Shown piece after piece: positions 8,849 to 19,900 of a stretch of 64,000 nucleotides of DNA (position 1 is its first letter; each line of letters opens with the position of its first letter). Below the pieces are notes generated by a model that was not told where the DNA came from, did no database searches, and saw nothing but the letters and a program-made list of their open reading frames with translations. A program made the position numbers and the translations under genes. Source of the DNA: Methanosarcina barkeri MS (lineage in GTDB: Archaea; Halobacteriota; Methanosarcinia; Methanosarcinales; Methanosarcinaceae); assembly GCF_000970025.1 (NCBI RefSeq), contig NZ_CP009528.1:2467168-2531167 (forward strand), written 5' to 3'.

Positions 8849-10504
8849 TTATTCACCCGCAAAAAGCTCAACAAATTCGAATTTCGTCACATCAAACAGG
8901 CCTTTATCTCCCAATTTAAGTTCAGGAATTACCAGAAGCGACATAAATGAAAGTGTCATAAAAGGTGACATAAGCGAGGTTCCCAGTTTCCGGGCTTCTT
9001 CATTTAACTGTTCGTAACTTGAAGCCACTTCTTTTCCATCCAGAGTGCTCATAAGGCCTGAAACCTCCAGTGGAAGATCAATAAGATTTTCTTTGGTCCC
9101 GACAACGATTCCCCCCTGGTTTTCGACCAGCCTGTTGACGGCTTCAACTATATCCTCGTCCGTTGCTCCGACTGCAATTATATTATGACTGTCGTGAGCA
9201 ATGCTGCTTGCAATAGCTCCTTTTTTCAGGCCTATGTTCTTAATGAAACCGATCTGGACAGGGTCATCGGCATACCTGCTCAGAACAACCATTTTCAAAA
9301 TATCCCTGGCAGGATCTGAAACCAAATTTCCGTTTTCTACTTTTGGAAGTGCCAATTCCTGACCTGTGACCAGTTCTCCATCCTGGGCAACTATTACCCG
9401 GATTTTTTTCATTTGTTCCCCGTTACTCCCGGAAGCAGGCACAGCCAGTTTTACATCGTCAATTGAAATTTTGCTTCTGTTAAATACGTTTTTTGCAGGA
9501 GCTTTTTCAACTGAAAAAAGAACCTTTCCGTCATCGTAAACGCAATTTCCGTCAATAAAGGTCTTCAGCACATTGAACACTTTCAGGTCGTCAACAATAA
9601 TAAAATCGGCAGGATCTCCCTCGCGCAGCATTCCGACATTAAGTCCGTAATGTTCCACAGGATTGATAACCGCTGCCCTTATGAGGTTATAAATATCAAG
9701 TCCTTCTTCCTGCCCGCGCCTGAGAAGCTTATCGATATGTCCCTCATATATCAGAGTATCAGGATGGGAATCATCGGTGCAGAGCATAACCGATTCGGGA
9801 TATTCATCTATCAATTTGTACAGAGTTTCAAAATTCCTGGCTGAACTTCCTTCTCTTATGAGGATCTTCATCCCGAGATTTATTTTCTCAACAGCTTCTT
9901 CGTATTCGAAGCACTCATGGTCTGTTGAAATCCCTGCAGCGATGTATTTCTGAAGATCTGCTCCCCTCAGGCCGGGAGCATGACCGTCTATAATTTTGCC
10001 GTACTTTTTTGCGGATTCCAGTTTCGCCATTACGTCTGGGAATCCTAAAATCACACCTGGGAAATTCATCATCTCGGAAAGGTAACACAGATCATCTTTT
10101 ACCAGCAGGCGGTCAACAGCTTCTGCATCAAGTGCTGCTCCTGAGGATTCAAAAGGTGTGGCTGGCACACACGAGGGAACTCCAAAATAGACTTTCAGAG
10201 GGGATCTTTTTGCATCTTCAAGCATAAACTCAATGCCCTCTTCCCCCATAACATTTGCAATCTCATGGGGATCGCTGACAACTGCAACCGTTCCTTTTGC
10301 AACAGCCATCCGGGCAAAAACTGAAGGCACGGTCATGGAGCTTTCTATATGCACGTGGGCGTCCACAAGACCGGGCAGGATGTACTGCTCGTTATCGTGT
10401 TCCTTTTCTTCGACACTAATAATCTTTCCGTTTTCAACGGTAATTTCTCCTTTGAACTGCCGCCTGGAAACGGCGTCAATAATAATCCCCGAGTATTTTT
10501 TCAT
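8849..10504 (-). CDS. ade: Adenine deaminase
   Basis: Converts adenine to hypoxanthine and ammonia in purine salvage. The 551-residue protein has the amidohydrolase layout of bacterial/archaeal Ade: metal-binding GLVDAHVHIESS (about residues 45-56), DPHEIANV, GHAPG, the STDHE motif, and CTDDSHPD with the catalytic aspartate. A C-terminal region contains HDSHNIIAVG and the final LLVIPELKLGDKGLFDV typical of the family. Length is normal for the family. Single gene on the minus strand. Confidence 0.95.
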   Translation of the reverse strand: MKKYSGIIIDAVSRRQFKGEITVENGKIISVEEKEHDNEQYILPGLVDAHVHIESSMTVPSVFARMAVAKGTVAVVSDPHEIANVMGEEGIEFMLEDAKRSPLKVYFGVPSCVPATPFESSGAALDAEAVDRLLVKDDLCYLSEMMNFPGVILGFPDVMAKLESAKKYGKIIDGHAPGLRGADLQKYIAAGISTDHECFEYEEAVEKINLGMKILIREGSSARNFETLYKLIDEYPESVMLCTDDSHPDTLIYEGHIDKLLRRGQEEGLDIYNLIRAAVINPVEHYGLNVGMLREGDPADFIIVDDLKVFNVLKTFIDGNCVYDDGKVLFSVEKAPAKNVFNRSKISIDDVKLAVPASGSNGEQMKKIRVIVAQDGELVTGQELALPKVENGNLVSDPARDILKMVVLSRYADDPVQIGFIKNIGLKKGAIASSIAHDSHNIIAVGATDEDIVEAVNRLVENQGGIVVGTKENLIDLPLEVSGLMSTLDGKEVASSYEQLNEEARKLGTSLMSPFMTLSFMSLLVIPELKLGDKGLFDVTKFEFVELFAGE

Positions 10505-10720
10505 GGGGATTTATTTCGCCCCAGCAATGTATAAATTTTGCCAAAAAGCCAGGATTTAAGGACTTGAAGAAAAAGAATAAAAAAGGAAGATACAGGTTAA
10601 TTGGTCGATTACCTTTCATCAAATGCAAAAAAACTATAGAAATATATAGGCACTTTTTTGTTGACTACAAACATCGGTTTTGACCATGTAAAAGTGGCAC
10701 GAAAAGATAAATAAAAGGTA
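10505..10720. promoter_or_regulatory. Divergent promoter region of ade and serC
   Basis: The AT-rich gap between the divergently transcribed ade and serC genes. A TATA-like stretch, AAGATAAATAAAAGG, lies at about 10705-10719 just before the inverted repeat of the serC leader. Nothing else recognised. Confidence 0.45.
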
Positions 10721-10802
10721 CACTGTTAAGTCTTCGGGGATGACTATATTACATGTTCGTCTGTAACTGGAAAATTTCTTATCCCCCTAAGTCTTAACAG
10801 TG
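10721..10802. promoter_or_regulatory. Imperfect 82-bp inverted repeat before serC
   Basis: The left arm CACTGTTAAGTCTTCGGGGAT pairs with the right arm ATCCCCCTAAGTCTTAACAGTG: ten outer base pairs are perfect, then AAG and the ATCCCC/GGGGAT block. The right arm ends 20 bases before the serC ATG, so a transcript starting upstream would fold here. It could be a regulatory leader or a small mobile-element remnant. Confidence 0.45.
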
Positions 10803-10822
10803 CCAAAAAAGGAAAAGATAAA

Positions 10823-11935
10823 ATGAAACCAACACGAGTTCCTAATAATCCTTGTTTTTCTTCTGGGCCTTGCGCCAAACATCCAGGTTATTCTGTTGAA
10901 GAGCTGAAGGATACACCTTTTGGCCGGTCACACCGGAGCAAACCTGGCAAGGAAAAATTAGCTGAAGCAATTAAAAGAACAAGAGATATGCTTGGACTTC
11001 CTGATGATTATCTGGTAGGTATTGTACCGGCTTCCGATACAGGCGCTTTTGAAATGTGCTTGTGGTCTATGCTGGGGTGTCGCGGGGTTGATGTCCTGGT
11101 TTGGGAATCTTTCAGTAAAGGATGGGCAACCGACATCACTAAACAGTTAAAATTAAAAGATACCCGAGTTTTTGAGGCAGAATACGGGAAATTACCAGAT
11201 TTAAAGAAGGTCGATTTCAAGAATGATGTAGTCTTTGTCTGGAATGGGACTACAAGCGGAGTCAAAGTACCTAATGGCGACTGGATTCCTGATGACCGGG
11301 AAGGGCTCACGCTTTGCGATGCCACTTCTGCTGTATTTGCTATGGACATACCCTTCCATAAATTGGATGTCATTACATTCTCATGGCAGAAGGTTTTAGG
11401 TGGGGAAGGTGCACACGGGATGCTGATTTTGTCTCCGCGGGCTGTTCAGCGATTAGAAAGTTATACTCCTGCCTGGCCATTACCCAAGATTTTCCGAATG
11501 ACCAAAGGTGGTAAACTGAATAAGGGGATTTTTGAAGGCTCTACTATTAATACCCCATCCATGCTGGCTAATGAAGATTGGCTGGCCACAATGAAATGGG
11601 CAGAGTCTATCGGAGGGCTTAAAAAACTTATCCAGCGGACAAATGAAAATCTGGCGGTCTTTGAGGCATTTGTTGCTAAAAATAACTGGATCCATTTTTT
11701 AGCGGAAACAAAAGAGATAAGATCCAGTACCAGTGTCTGCTTTAAAGTTGATTTACCCGACGAAAAGCTTAAAGCACTGATTAAAACGCTTGAGAATGAA
11801 AAAGTTGCTTATGACATCGGTTCTTACCGAGATGCACCTTCGGGTTTGCGCATCTGGTGCGGTGCTACCGTCGAGAAAGAGGATTTACAATGCCTCTGTG
11901 AATGGATCGAATGGGCTTACAATTTGGTTAAATAA
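10823..11935 (+). CDS. serC: Phosphoserine aminotransferase
   Basis: PLP enzyme converting 3-phosphohydroxypyruvate and glutamate to phosphoserine in serine biosynthesis. The 370-residue protein starts with the family pattern [16 protein letters not shown] and [10 protein letters not shown]. The PLP-lysine lies in [33 protein letters not shown] and the C-terminal [13 protein letters not shown] are also typical of the archaeal/alphaproteobacterial SerC branch. It is monocistronic and preceded by a striking inverted repeat. Confidence 0.94.
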   Translation: MKPTRVPNNPCFSSGPCAKHPGYSVEELKDTPFGRSHRSKPGKEKLAEAIKRTRDMLGLPDDYLVGIVPASDTGAFEMCLWSMLGCRGVDVLVWESFSKGWATDITKQLKLKDTRVFEAEYGKLPDLKKVDFKNDVVFVWNGTTSGVKVPNGDWIPDDREGLTLCDATSAVFAMDIPFHKLDVITFSWQKVLGGEGAHGMLILSPRAVQRLESYTPAWPLPKIFRMTKGGKLNKGIFEGSTINTPSMLANEDWLATMKWAESIGGLKKLIQRTNENLAVFEAFVAKNNWIHFLAETKEIRSSTSVCFKVDLPDEKLKALIKTLENEKVAYDIGSYRDAPSGLRIWCGATVEKEDLQCLCEWIEWAYNLVK

Positions 11936-12173
11936 TATTAATCCTTTTTGTTATCAGCAAAGAAGAATTCATAAGAAGCCATTAATATCTTTTTTGCTGA
12001 TAGCAAAAGGATATGTTTTATCCCAAAATTTGTCTCACGCGGACAGATATTAAATATCCCTTCAAAACCCTTTTTACACACTTGATTTATCAGAGAAATT
12101 TTCATTTGTCATTGGTTAAGGATTTATTTCCTTCTCCTGGTACTCTTTTTTGAGTCCAATCTATCACTTCTTA

Positions 12174-13440
12174 TTCAAACCATTCTTGTCTGAATCTTTC
12201 TCTGTTTACATGTGGATCCAATGCTTGACTTTCATATACACTCATTATAGTTTCAAAAGTTCTTTCAATTCCACATCTCTGAAGGATTACTGTCAATAAA
12301 TTTGCTGCATTCTCTGCAAATATTGTGCTCCAACATAAATGCGTATATTGAGCCATTTTTTCAGGATGAGCTGTTGAGTTTCTTACAAGAAAATATATTT
12401 TTCTGCTAACTATTAGTGTTAATATTGCTGTCCAGACTGCTAACTATTAGTGTTAATATTGCTGTCCAGATTAGAGCCAATATTGCTGTTCAGATTAGAG
12501 CCTCAATCACTGTACATTCTTTGTTTCAAGAACTTCAAGAGCGTATTTGCTTTTTAACTCCTTAACAGCAGTTATACATCCCATCTTACCCATACAATTT
12601 TGCGATGTCTTTTGCATTCAAACCATCTTTCTGAATATTTGTGATGTATATGTGATGCTTTTTGTCCTCGCTATTATATACCGCAACAAGACGTACAGAC
12701 ATCTCATCCTGCTTTTGCTTGCCTTTATACGCTCTTCTTTTGAATACTATTTTTATAACTATATCAATATATTTTCTAGAAGGTTGTTTGATGCATTCAC
12801 TACCAGTTTTCTCCATGAAATCTTTGCACTTTGTTTTTGGTATTCCTTCATCGATTGAAACAAAACAATAGGATCCATATTCTTCCTTATTCTTGAAACA
12901 AAATATCCCCCATTTTCTTCAACTCTTGCAAACATTTGAGTTTTGTAAAAACCAAGATCAACAAGCAGAATACGGTCTTTGATCCGGGGACCTATTTTTA
13001 ATGTCTTTATCTCAGCTGTTTTTTCAGAGTACAGAGCAACGGTTCTAGGTCCGTTAGCAACTGCACTTACCATAACTCCTACTTTTATGCCTGCGACTAC
13101 TGTTCTTGATCTTGCTGCTGGAAACTTGTCTGCTAAAGAGGAGTGAAGACGAACAATTGTACTGTCCTGAATGATAACATCCTAGAAGCTACATTTGGTT
13201 CTACAAATGGATTAAAAAATTAGACTTTAAGGTAAATATATACCTGAATTTCAGAATAATTTCTGATTTATATTTAACCCCAACAATGCCAATTATCCAA
13301 TAGTAGAAATGGATCGAGTTTTGAGACAACCTGACAGGGTCAATTTTACGTTCACATTTTATAAGACCGGGTTCTTTGGCAGTTTGCCTTAACCAATCTT
13401 TGGGAAACATTTCCCGAAGAGAGTCTTCAAGAGTAAGGGG
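12174..13440 (-). pseudogene. IS4-family transposase remnant
   Basis: Transposase fragments in order on the minus strand: an N-terminal piece about 13310-13430 (MFPKDWLRQTAKEPGLIK), then a central piece 12759-13190 (RILLVDLGFYKTQMFARVEE, with the DDE-type aspartate), a shifted piece 12586-12816 (VRLVAVYNSEDKKHHIYITN), and a C-terminal piece 12174-12356 (HLCWSTIFAENAANLL). Frameshifts, stops and a 34-bp internal duplication separate them. It cannot make an active enzyme. Confidence 0.8.
12403..12470. repeat. 34-bp tandem duplication inside the dead IS
   Basis: Two adjacent identical copies, 12403-12436 and 12437-12470 (each starts CTGCTAACTATTAGTG and ends GCTGTCCAGA), followed by a shorter related unit. 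Replication slippage in the decaying transposase gene would explain it. Confidence 0.85.
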
Positions 13441-13605
13441 GAACGAGGCAACATAGATACACGAATATTGGATTAATTATATAAAAACATATAGAGAATC
13501 AATTGTCTAACGCTTAACCGATGAGGCATGGACTAATTATGCAGTTCCATTGGATCACATATGCGAAGGAAAATTTAGATAATTAGTAGATACGAGGGTT
13601 ACTAT

Positions 13606-14259
13606 ATGGCAAATCTTTTTCTAAACAACTCCATGAGCATTTATGAAATAGATTCCCTGGCACGTAAATATTGCTCGGAAAAGCAATGGGGAATGGGTAT
13701 ATTCATAGCAGTCTTTGACCCATCCATAAATGACGTTTTGCTGGTTAAAACGGGACAATATGCCATGGACGCTGACGGAGGTACTCCGTGGAATCTTCCT
13801 GGAGGAGGGGTTGAACCGGGTGAATTGCCCAGTCATGCCGCTCTACGAGAACTAAAAGAAGAAACCGGTTTATCATCTCCTTCAGGTTTACGATTTGCTG
13901 CTTGGCTGGAAAGGCCTTACTTTCGATCACGATGGGGAACTACTGGAGAGTTGGTCATCTTATTTTGCGGAGTAGATAGAACTAATGGATCTGGACTTCG
14001 TCCAGCACCGCCAGAAATAGTGCAGTGCGGATTTTATCACTTCAATTTACATGAATGGCTTAATGTACCTTCAAAAGGAAATGATAACCATCCTCTATCA
14101 CCACTTCCTCGACATTGGGTCTATTGGACTTTGATAGCTCAAATGATGCTCAAAGATCCGAAAATGTTTCCAGTTATCCACGAGTACTCTTCATCTGAGG
14201 ATATGGCACTTCCTCTAGAGGGATTAAACTATGGATGGGGATTGAATTATAAATTTTAA
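13606..14259 (+). CDS. Nudix hydrolase next to a SIR2-TPR gene
   Basis: A 217-residue protein with a complete Nudix box: G67, E73, REL at 81-83 and EETGL at 85-89. This predicts Mg-dependent hydrolysis of a nucleoside diphosphate linked to another moiety. The C-terminal half (HPLSPLPRHWVYWTLIA and a tail ending NYGWGLNYKF) is not a standard accessory domain I recognise. A GAGGGT site precedes ATG by seven bases. Its 3' end overlaps the convergent SIR2-TPR gene by 86 bases. In this setting NAD- or ADP-ribose-derived nucleotides are plausible substrates, which is inference. Confidence 0.85.
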   Translation: MANLFLNNSMSIYEIDSLARKYCSEKQWGMGIFIAVFDPSINDVLLVKTGQYAMDADGGTPWNLPGGGVEPGELPSHAALRELKEETGLSSPSGLRFAAWLERPYFRSRWGTTGELVILFCGVDRTNGSGLRPAPPEIVQCGFYHFNLHEWLNVPSKGNDNHPLSPLPRHWVYWTLIAQMMLKDPKMFPVIHEYSSSEDMALPLEGLNYGWGLNYKF

Positions 14260-16546
14260 AGCAACAAATGAGATTATCATCGCCAATGTTCTTAGCGATT
14301 TTCTCTCCTTGAGATCCCAAGTTTATTATTCTATTTAGGCTCTTTCGATCACTAATTTCATATGCTTTATCATACGCATCAATGAGCATATCCATTATAT
14401 TTTCAAGACGAAGTCGATCGTTTTTGTACTTATCTTGTTCATCTTCAGACTGAAAAAGTGATTCTATGATATTAAGCAAATTGGACAAACAATTTTGAAT
14501 TTCCTCTTGATTCTCGGCCAAAGAAAGAAGATCCTGCCAAACACGAGCCTGTTGATGCGATTCCTTTTTCTTTGCCCAGTAACCTAAGACTTTTTTGAAT
14601 TCCTTATTAGCTTTATATATTTCTTTTTTAAACCCCAGTAGTTGAGCTCTGCGGAAACGAAGTTCAATTTTGTCCCTTGTAGGTTCACCACTGCCAACTT
14701 TTACTTGTTTGAGATAATCTCGAGTTCTATTTGATTCTTCCCATGCTACATCCAACCAATGATCCCGGACTTTTGATTTGCTGTGGAGCAAACGCAAACG
14801 ATGAACCAGAAGTAAATTACGTGACTGCTGAAAACAACTACGTGGGTCTCCAATTCTAGCATGGAGGGCTAAAGCTTCATTCAACGATTTTTCTGCTTCT
14901 TGAAACATACTATCAGTCCTCTCTGCAAGTTGAGAAATAATCAAACCCTGTGCGTTGAGAATGGATGCTTTTCTAGCTATATCTCCAGCACGAGATGCGA
15001 AATCAGAAGCTTTATAGCAACATTCGATTCCCTTAATTTTATCTTTGAATATTCCTTTTCGTCCCAATCCATAGACTAGCCCCCGAAGAAAAAGTAGATA
15101 AGCCATTAATCGAGGATAATCGTAAGCCCTCTTTTGCTTCTGTAATTCAGACTTTATCTTCACTAATTCTTGTTCAATTTTATCAAGTTCGTCCAGGGCA
15201 ATGTCAAAATTCCGATCGATTCGGAGAATATTTGCCAGTTCAAGATGTGCTTCAACCATTGCCACAAGATCTCCTTGACTCCGAAACTTTTCCATAGCCT
15301 TCAGAAGATCTTCTTTGCTAGGTTTTTCCTCATCACTTCTACGGGTGATCGAGTAAGTTGTAGCACGCAATCTTTCTACTTCAGCCTTCTCTTTATCATC
15401 TTTAGCGCACTCATCAGCGTATTTTAATTCTAGATTAGCATTTGTTAAGTTACGCACTCTAATCCATAACATTGCTGCACATAGATGACGCTTGAAATCG
15501 GTAATATTTTCAACCCAGGAAAGAGAAGACTTTCTCTCACGTTTAAGGCTATTAAGATCTGCTTGAAAACTCTCTAATTTACTATTCAACTTTAGGTACT
15601 CTGGGGACTCATCAGAACTAACTAATTCTGTGAGGATATTTTTTATGGCGGAACTGCTGTTACCTTCGACAAGAAAAGAGCGTGGCTCTCGTTTTATGAG
15701 AACTTCTCTCAATGAAATATCTTCCCATTTTGCAGCCGACAAGTTTTTTGATGCTTCTTTTAGCAGATTATTCCTCTGACTCTGAAAATCACTGGAACTA
15801 GAAGTGTACTTTAACGTAGTCTCAGGTAGAAACTTGAACCAATATACTTTTTGGTCTGAATCTGTCTTCAGCAATTCAGGATGTACACTGAAATGGTCAT
15901 TTCCGCTGTAACCAAGGAAGATGAAATCTCGTTCTTGCAAACAAGTAGACAACACTTTTGCTGTGCTTTCACCAAGTCCAAGTCCAACTCTATTAAGAGT
16001 AAAACGGATCGATTTATATTTCGACAACCCTGCTTTATTCGGCTCGATAGAACCATGAAGCTTAAATAAATGTGAACTAAAGTCTGTCGGCTGTTTCTTA
16101 AGGAATTCTCGATAATGTTTCTCATAAAATATTGGCTGACATGCAATTCCTATGTTTTCGCAAGCTTTCTCAATCAATGTGTCAACGTTTGTCGTAAATA
16201 CACAATGCCCCTTGAGCAAAGCCAAAGCCAAAAAGTAGTGATTATAGTTAGGTATTCCAGAATCTAATGAGTTATAAAATTTGAGAGAGTTATTGCCGTG
16301 TACCTGCTGAATCACCTGAAGCAATACTTCAGGCCTCAATCTCTCGGTTATTAAATCAATATCTTTATTCTTTGTATGAGTCCAAGTGTCTGGACCAATA
16401 CTGCAGAGGAATTGCTTACTGAAATCTTTAAAATTTTTCAGTCCAGACTCAATAGATACTCCTGCACCAACAAAAAATGCTAATTTCTTCTTCGGTGCGG
16501 TTATTGCCTCATAAAGTAAATTATTCGGATCGTTCTCAGAACTCAT
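14174..16546 (-). CDS. SIR2-domain protein with TPR-like C-terminus
   Basis: A 790-residue protein, probably an NAD-consuming effector. The N-terminal SIR2 domain (about residues 1-280) shows GAGVS (27-31), TTNVD (118-122) and catalytic-position histidine H164 in KLHGSI, plus IFLGYSGND. The remainder (about 340-760) is all alpha-helical with TPR-like repeats (AMEKFRSQGDLVAMVEAHLE, DFASRAGDIARKASILNAQG). SIR2 fused to repeat or sensor domains is common in antiphage NADase systems. AAGGA lies eight bases before ATG. It is divergent from the AAA-RyR gene and convergent with the Nudix gene. Confidence 0.85.
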   Translation of the reverse strand: MSSENDPNNLLYEAITAPKKKLAFFVGAGVSIESGLKNFKDFSKQFLCSIGPDTWTHTKNKDIDLITERLRPEVLLQVIQQVHGNNSLKFYNSLDSGIPNYNHYFLALALLKGHCVFTTNVDTLIEKACENIGIACQPIFYEKHYREFLKKQPTDFSSHLFKLHGSIEPNKAGLSKYKSIRFTLNRVGLGLGESTAKVLSTCLQERDFIFLGYSGNDHFSVHPELLKTDSDQKVYWFKFLPETTLKYTSSSSDFQSQRNNLLKEASKNLSAAKWEDISLREVLIKREPRSFLVEGNSSSAIKNILTELVSSDESPEYLKLNSKLESFQADLNSLKRERKSSLSWVENITDFKRHLCAAMLWIRVRNLTNANLELKYADECAKDDKEKAEVERLRATTYSITRRSDEEKPSKEDLLKAMEKFRSQGDLVAMVEAHLELANILRIDRNFDIALDELDKIEQELVKIKSELQKQKRAYDYPRLMAYLLFLRGLVYGLGRKGIFKDKIKGIECCYKASDFASRAGDIARKASILNAQGLIISQLAERTDSMFQEAEKSLNEALALHARIGDPRSCFQQSRNLLLVHRLRLLHSKSKVRDHWLDVAWEESNRTRDYLKQVKVGSGEPTRDKIELRFRRAQLLGFKKEIYKANKEFKKVLGYWAKKKESHQQARVWQDLLSLAENQEEIQNCLSNLLNIIESLFQSEDEQDKYKNDRLRLENIMDMLIDAYDKAYEISDRKSLNRIINLGSQGEKIAKNIGDDNLICCFKIYNSIPIHSLIPLEEVPYPQMKSTRG

Positions 16547-16902
16547 ATCTCATTCCTTCTATCGTACGAAGAGTCACTTAATTTGTCGGCAACTGACATA
16601 ACCTATTATGCACGTTGGGTCTTAAATTTCAAATATTCCAAACGGAAACAAGCAATGTTAATGTTTATTGATAATCTGCCTAAAATTAATTTTAAATGAT
16701 GATATAGTTGACTAATTTTCTCAGTTGCAACACAAATCGTTTTTTGAGACAACAGCTTTAATGTTATTTTTCCACTCGAGTACTTAATTATTAAAAGAGG
16801 TGAATCTACTTTTCTGTTGAAATTAAAACATAAACTTATTTATTCTTTAAAAACTACGATCAAATATATAAAAGAAAGACAGATCAAAAGGAAAAACTTC
16901 CG
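16547..16902. promoter_or_regulatory. Divergent promoter region between SIR2 and AAA-RyR genes
   Basis: A 356-bp AT-rich gap from which the SIR2-TPR gene (minus) and PfkB-AAA-RyR gene (plus) diverge. A TATA-like AAATATATAAAAG lies at about 16863-16875, roughly 30 bases before the plus-strand start. Shared control of the two genes is plausible. Confidence 0.5.
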
Positions 16903-19900
16903 ATGACAAAAAAGGAATCTAAAATTGTGGTAGCTGGAGACGTAACTGTTGATTGGTTTATGTATCCTGTCAAAGCCCGTGATGAAGGTGAGAACTGGCG
17001 TTTACATGACGCATCCCATGCAGATGTACTCCCTGGCGGAGCAGCGTTACTGACCAGTTTTATTAAACAGTCAATTGAAGAAGAGGAAATATTAGCCACC
17101 GTGACGGGGTCAGAGTTACCAGAAAAAAAGTTACGTAATTTTTCACCGGAAGAAATAATCCACTCCAATGCTATGCTGGATAACTTCAAAACTTCAGGTG
17201 ATAAAAAGACTGAAATTTTACGTATAAAAGAGTTCTCAGGATATATTGGTCCTTCAGAGAACAAACCACCCCCATGGATGTTGTCACTGGTATCAAAGAA
17301 AGTCAATGCCGAAATCATTGTACTTGACGATGCAGGAAACGGATTTCGTAAGATGGAAAATTTGTGGCCTAAGGACTTAGAATCTGTCGAGGACTCGATT
17401 GTGATATATAAGATGAGTCTTCCTCTTCTTGATGGCAGTCTTTGGAAGAAAGTTAACGAAATGCATCCAAAAAATCTGATTGTAATTATAAATGCAAGTG
17501 ATCTTCGAAGAACAGCAGGAATCCATATAAGCAAATCCCTATCCTGGGATCGTACTGCGAAAGACTTAGTATATGAGCTAAACAGATCAGATCCACTTAA
17601 GTCATTGCATCAATGTCCTTATTTAGTAGTATTATTTGGTACTGATGGAGCTGTTCTTTACCGTAGAGTAAAGGAAAGAGAAGATGAAGCTTTCGTTATT
17701 TTTGATCCATGTTTACTTGAAGACTCTTTTGCATCAAATATTAATGGCAATATGATAGGTCTGACGTCGATTTTTACTGCAACACTTGTTAAACAACTCG
17801 CAAAAGAAGGTTTCTATGGACTTATAACTGGAATCCAGAAAGGACTTGCTAATTCACGTTCACTCCTTGAGATCGGGTACAAAAAGAATAATGGATCTGA
17901 AAGCCATGATGCTCTTGAATACCCGAAGCTAAAAGAGATTTCGGAAGGAAGTGTTAAACATACTTATTCCTGTAGTTCTATAGAACTGCCTACTAATCTT
18001 AAAAATCCAGATCCCAATTTCTGGCGAATTCTTGATCATAACACCCATAATATCCGACAACTTGTTGCACGGGAGATTGTCCTAAAAGGAAAAGCAAACG
18101 GATTGGAAAATGTACCTATTTGTAAATTTGGTGATATTAAAACTATTGATCGTGCTGAGATTGAAAGTTATAGTTCAATCAAGGAACTGATAATTGAATT
18201 TCTTAAGAATCAAAAACCAAAAAATCCTCTTTGTTTTGCTGTATTTGGACCCCCTGGCTCTGGCAAATCCTTTGGTGTCAAGCAAATAGCCAAATGTATC
18301 GATACAAATAGGGACCTACTCGAAAGCATATCTTTCAATGTTTCCCAGTTTGGTGACTATCAAGATATGGTTAACGCATTTCATAAAATACGGGACCTCG
18401 CTCTTTCAGGCAAGGTGCCATTTGTATTTTTCGATGAATTCGATTCGGATTGTAATGGTCAGCCGTTAGGATGGCTGAAATACTTCCTGGCGCCTATGCA
18501 GGATGGCGAGTTCAAAGAAGGCGATTCGATACATCCTATTGGAAATGCCATCTTTGTGTTTGCTGGTGGAACAAGATATACATTCGAGGATTTCGTTCAA
18601 AACTCCCATGGCAATGGCTCAACCCCCATTGTTGTTTCATCTGAAGACAATAAGACTGATCAAAACTCTGTACAGGAAACCGAAGATAAGGATAAAGAGT
18701 TTCGAAATGCAAAAGGGCCTGATTTTGTTAGTAGACTCCGAGGCTTTATCAATGTTATGGGACCCAACCGCCAGCCCTCAAAGGAAGATGATGATGACGC
18801 ATTCATTATCCGAAGAGCACAATTATTGAGAGTAATGCTTGAAAATGACCAGAGAGCCACCAGTCTTTTTAACTCCAAAAGAGAACTAAGTATTGACGAT
18901 GGCGTCCTACGGGCATTGCTAAACGTGACCAGGTATAAGCACGGTGCTCGTTCTATGACCGCTGTTATCGAAATGAGCCGTCTGGCAGGTAAAAAACGTT
19001 TTGATCTTTCAGCTCTTCCAGTTAAGAAACAGCTTGATATGCATGTGGATGCAGATGAATTCTTTTTTTTGACAGAAAAAGAACGGTATCAGTCGATGCT
19101 CCTGCTGCGAGATCTTCCTGACCCCAAAGAGACTTCCTTTCTCAAAAAGGAAAATTCAATTGTAGAGTCCGTGGCCGCAGCTATGGATACATCTATGTGT
19201 GAAAATAAGGTGAGTCCTCGGAAAGGCAAGATAACAAAATTAGATAAAGACGCTTCTTTTGAGGAACTTAAAGATGCTGCTGAGGATATTCCCAACAAAC
19301 TTTGGGCTATCAATAATGGCATCAGAAAGATCACAGGCAAAACACCACATATACCAGATATCACTGGTGATGAAATTGAGACATTTGCCAGGCTTGAATA
19401 TGGACGACTGTGCCGCAATAAAAGACTTCGACAATTATCAGACAGTAGTGAGGGTAAAACCTTCAATAATTCTATGTTACAATCTAAGAATTATGATCAA
19501 CTTGAAGAAAAAGAAAAAGATAGGTTTCGGGAATTGGTCTACACAATTCCTCCAATACTCAAAAAGGCTGGATATGAAATCTACCGCATGAAAAATGTTG
19601 AGGAAATTAGCGATCCAGAAATTATTAATCGTCTTGCCAGGGATCTTCATGAAAAATATGTTCAAGAGAGACAGCTTAAAGGAGAAAACCGTGAAACGAA
19701 CCCGTCCTTAGTTAAATTTGAAGATCTGCCAGAAGATATCAAGGAGGCTAATTTTGACAATATAAAAAAGATTCCTGAAAAACTCAGTTGGATTCACTAC
19801 AGTACTCGACGCATTCAACAGGATGAAGAGCAAAGAGAATTAACTCTAACAGAAAAAGAGATTGAAACAATGGCAAAAAGAGAACATGACCGCTGGGTCT

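Larger units (their letters stand above)
12103..13530 (-). mobile_element. Decayed IS4-type insertion sequence
   Basis: Ends are imperfect 18-bp inverted repeats: CATTTGTCATTGGTTAAG at 12103-12120 and CTTAACCGATGAGGCATG at 13513-13530 (14 of 18 positions match). The right end matches the terminus of the MITE at 26422-26610 at 16 of 18 positions. Inside is a minus-strand transposase broken into pieces. The total of 1428 bp is ordinary for IS4-family elements. No clear target duplication remains. Confidence 0.75.

Noticed and set aside
16884-17534. 216-codon minus-strand frame
   Set aside because: Antisense to the PfkB-like domain; it has no domain of its own.
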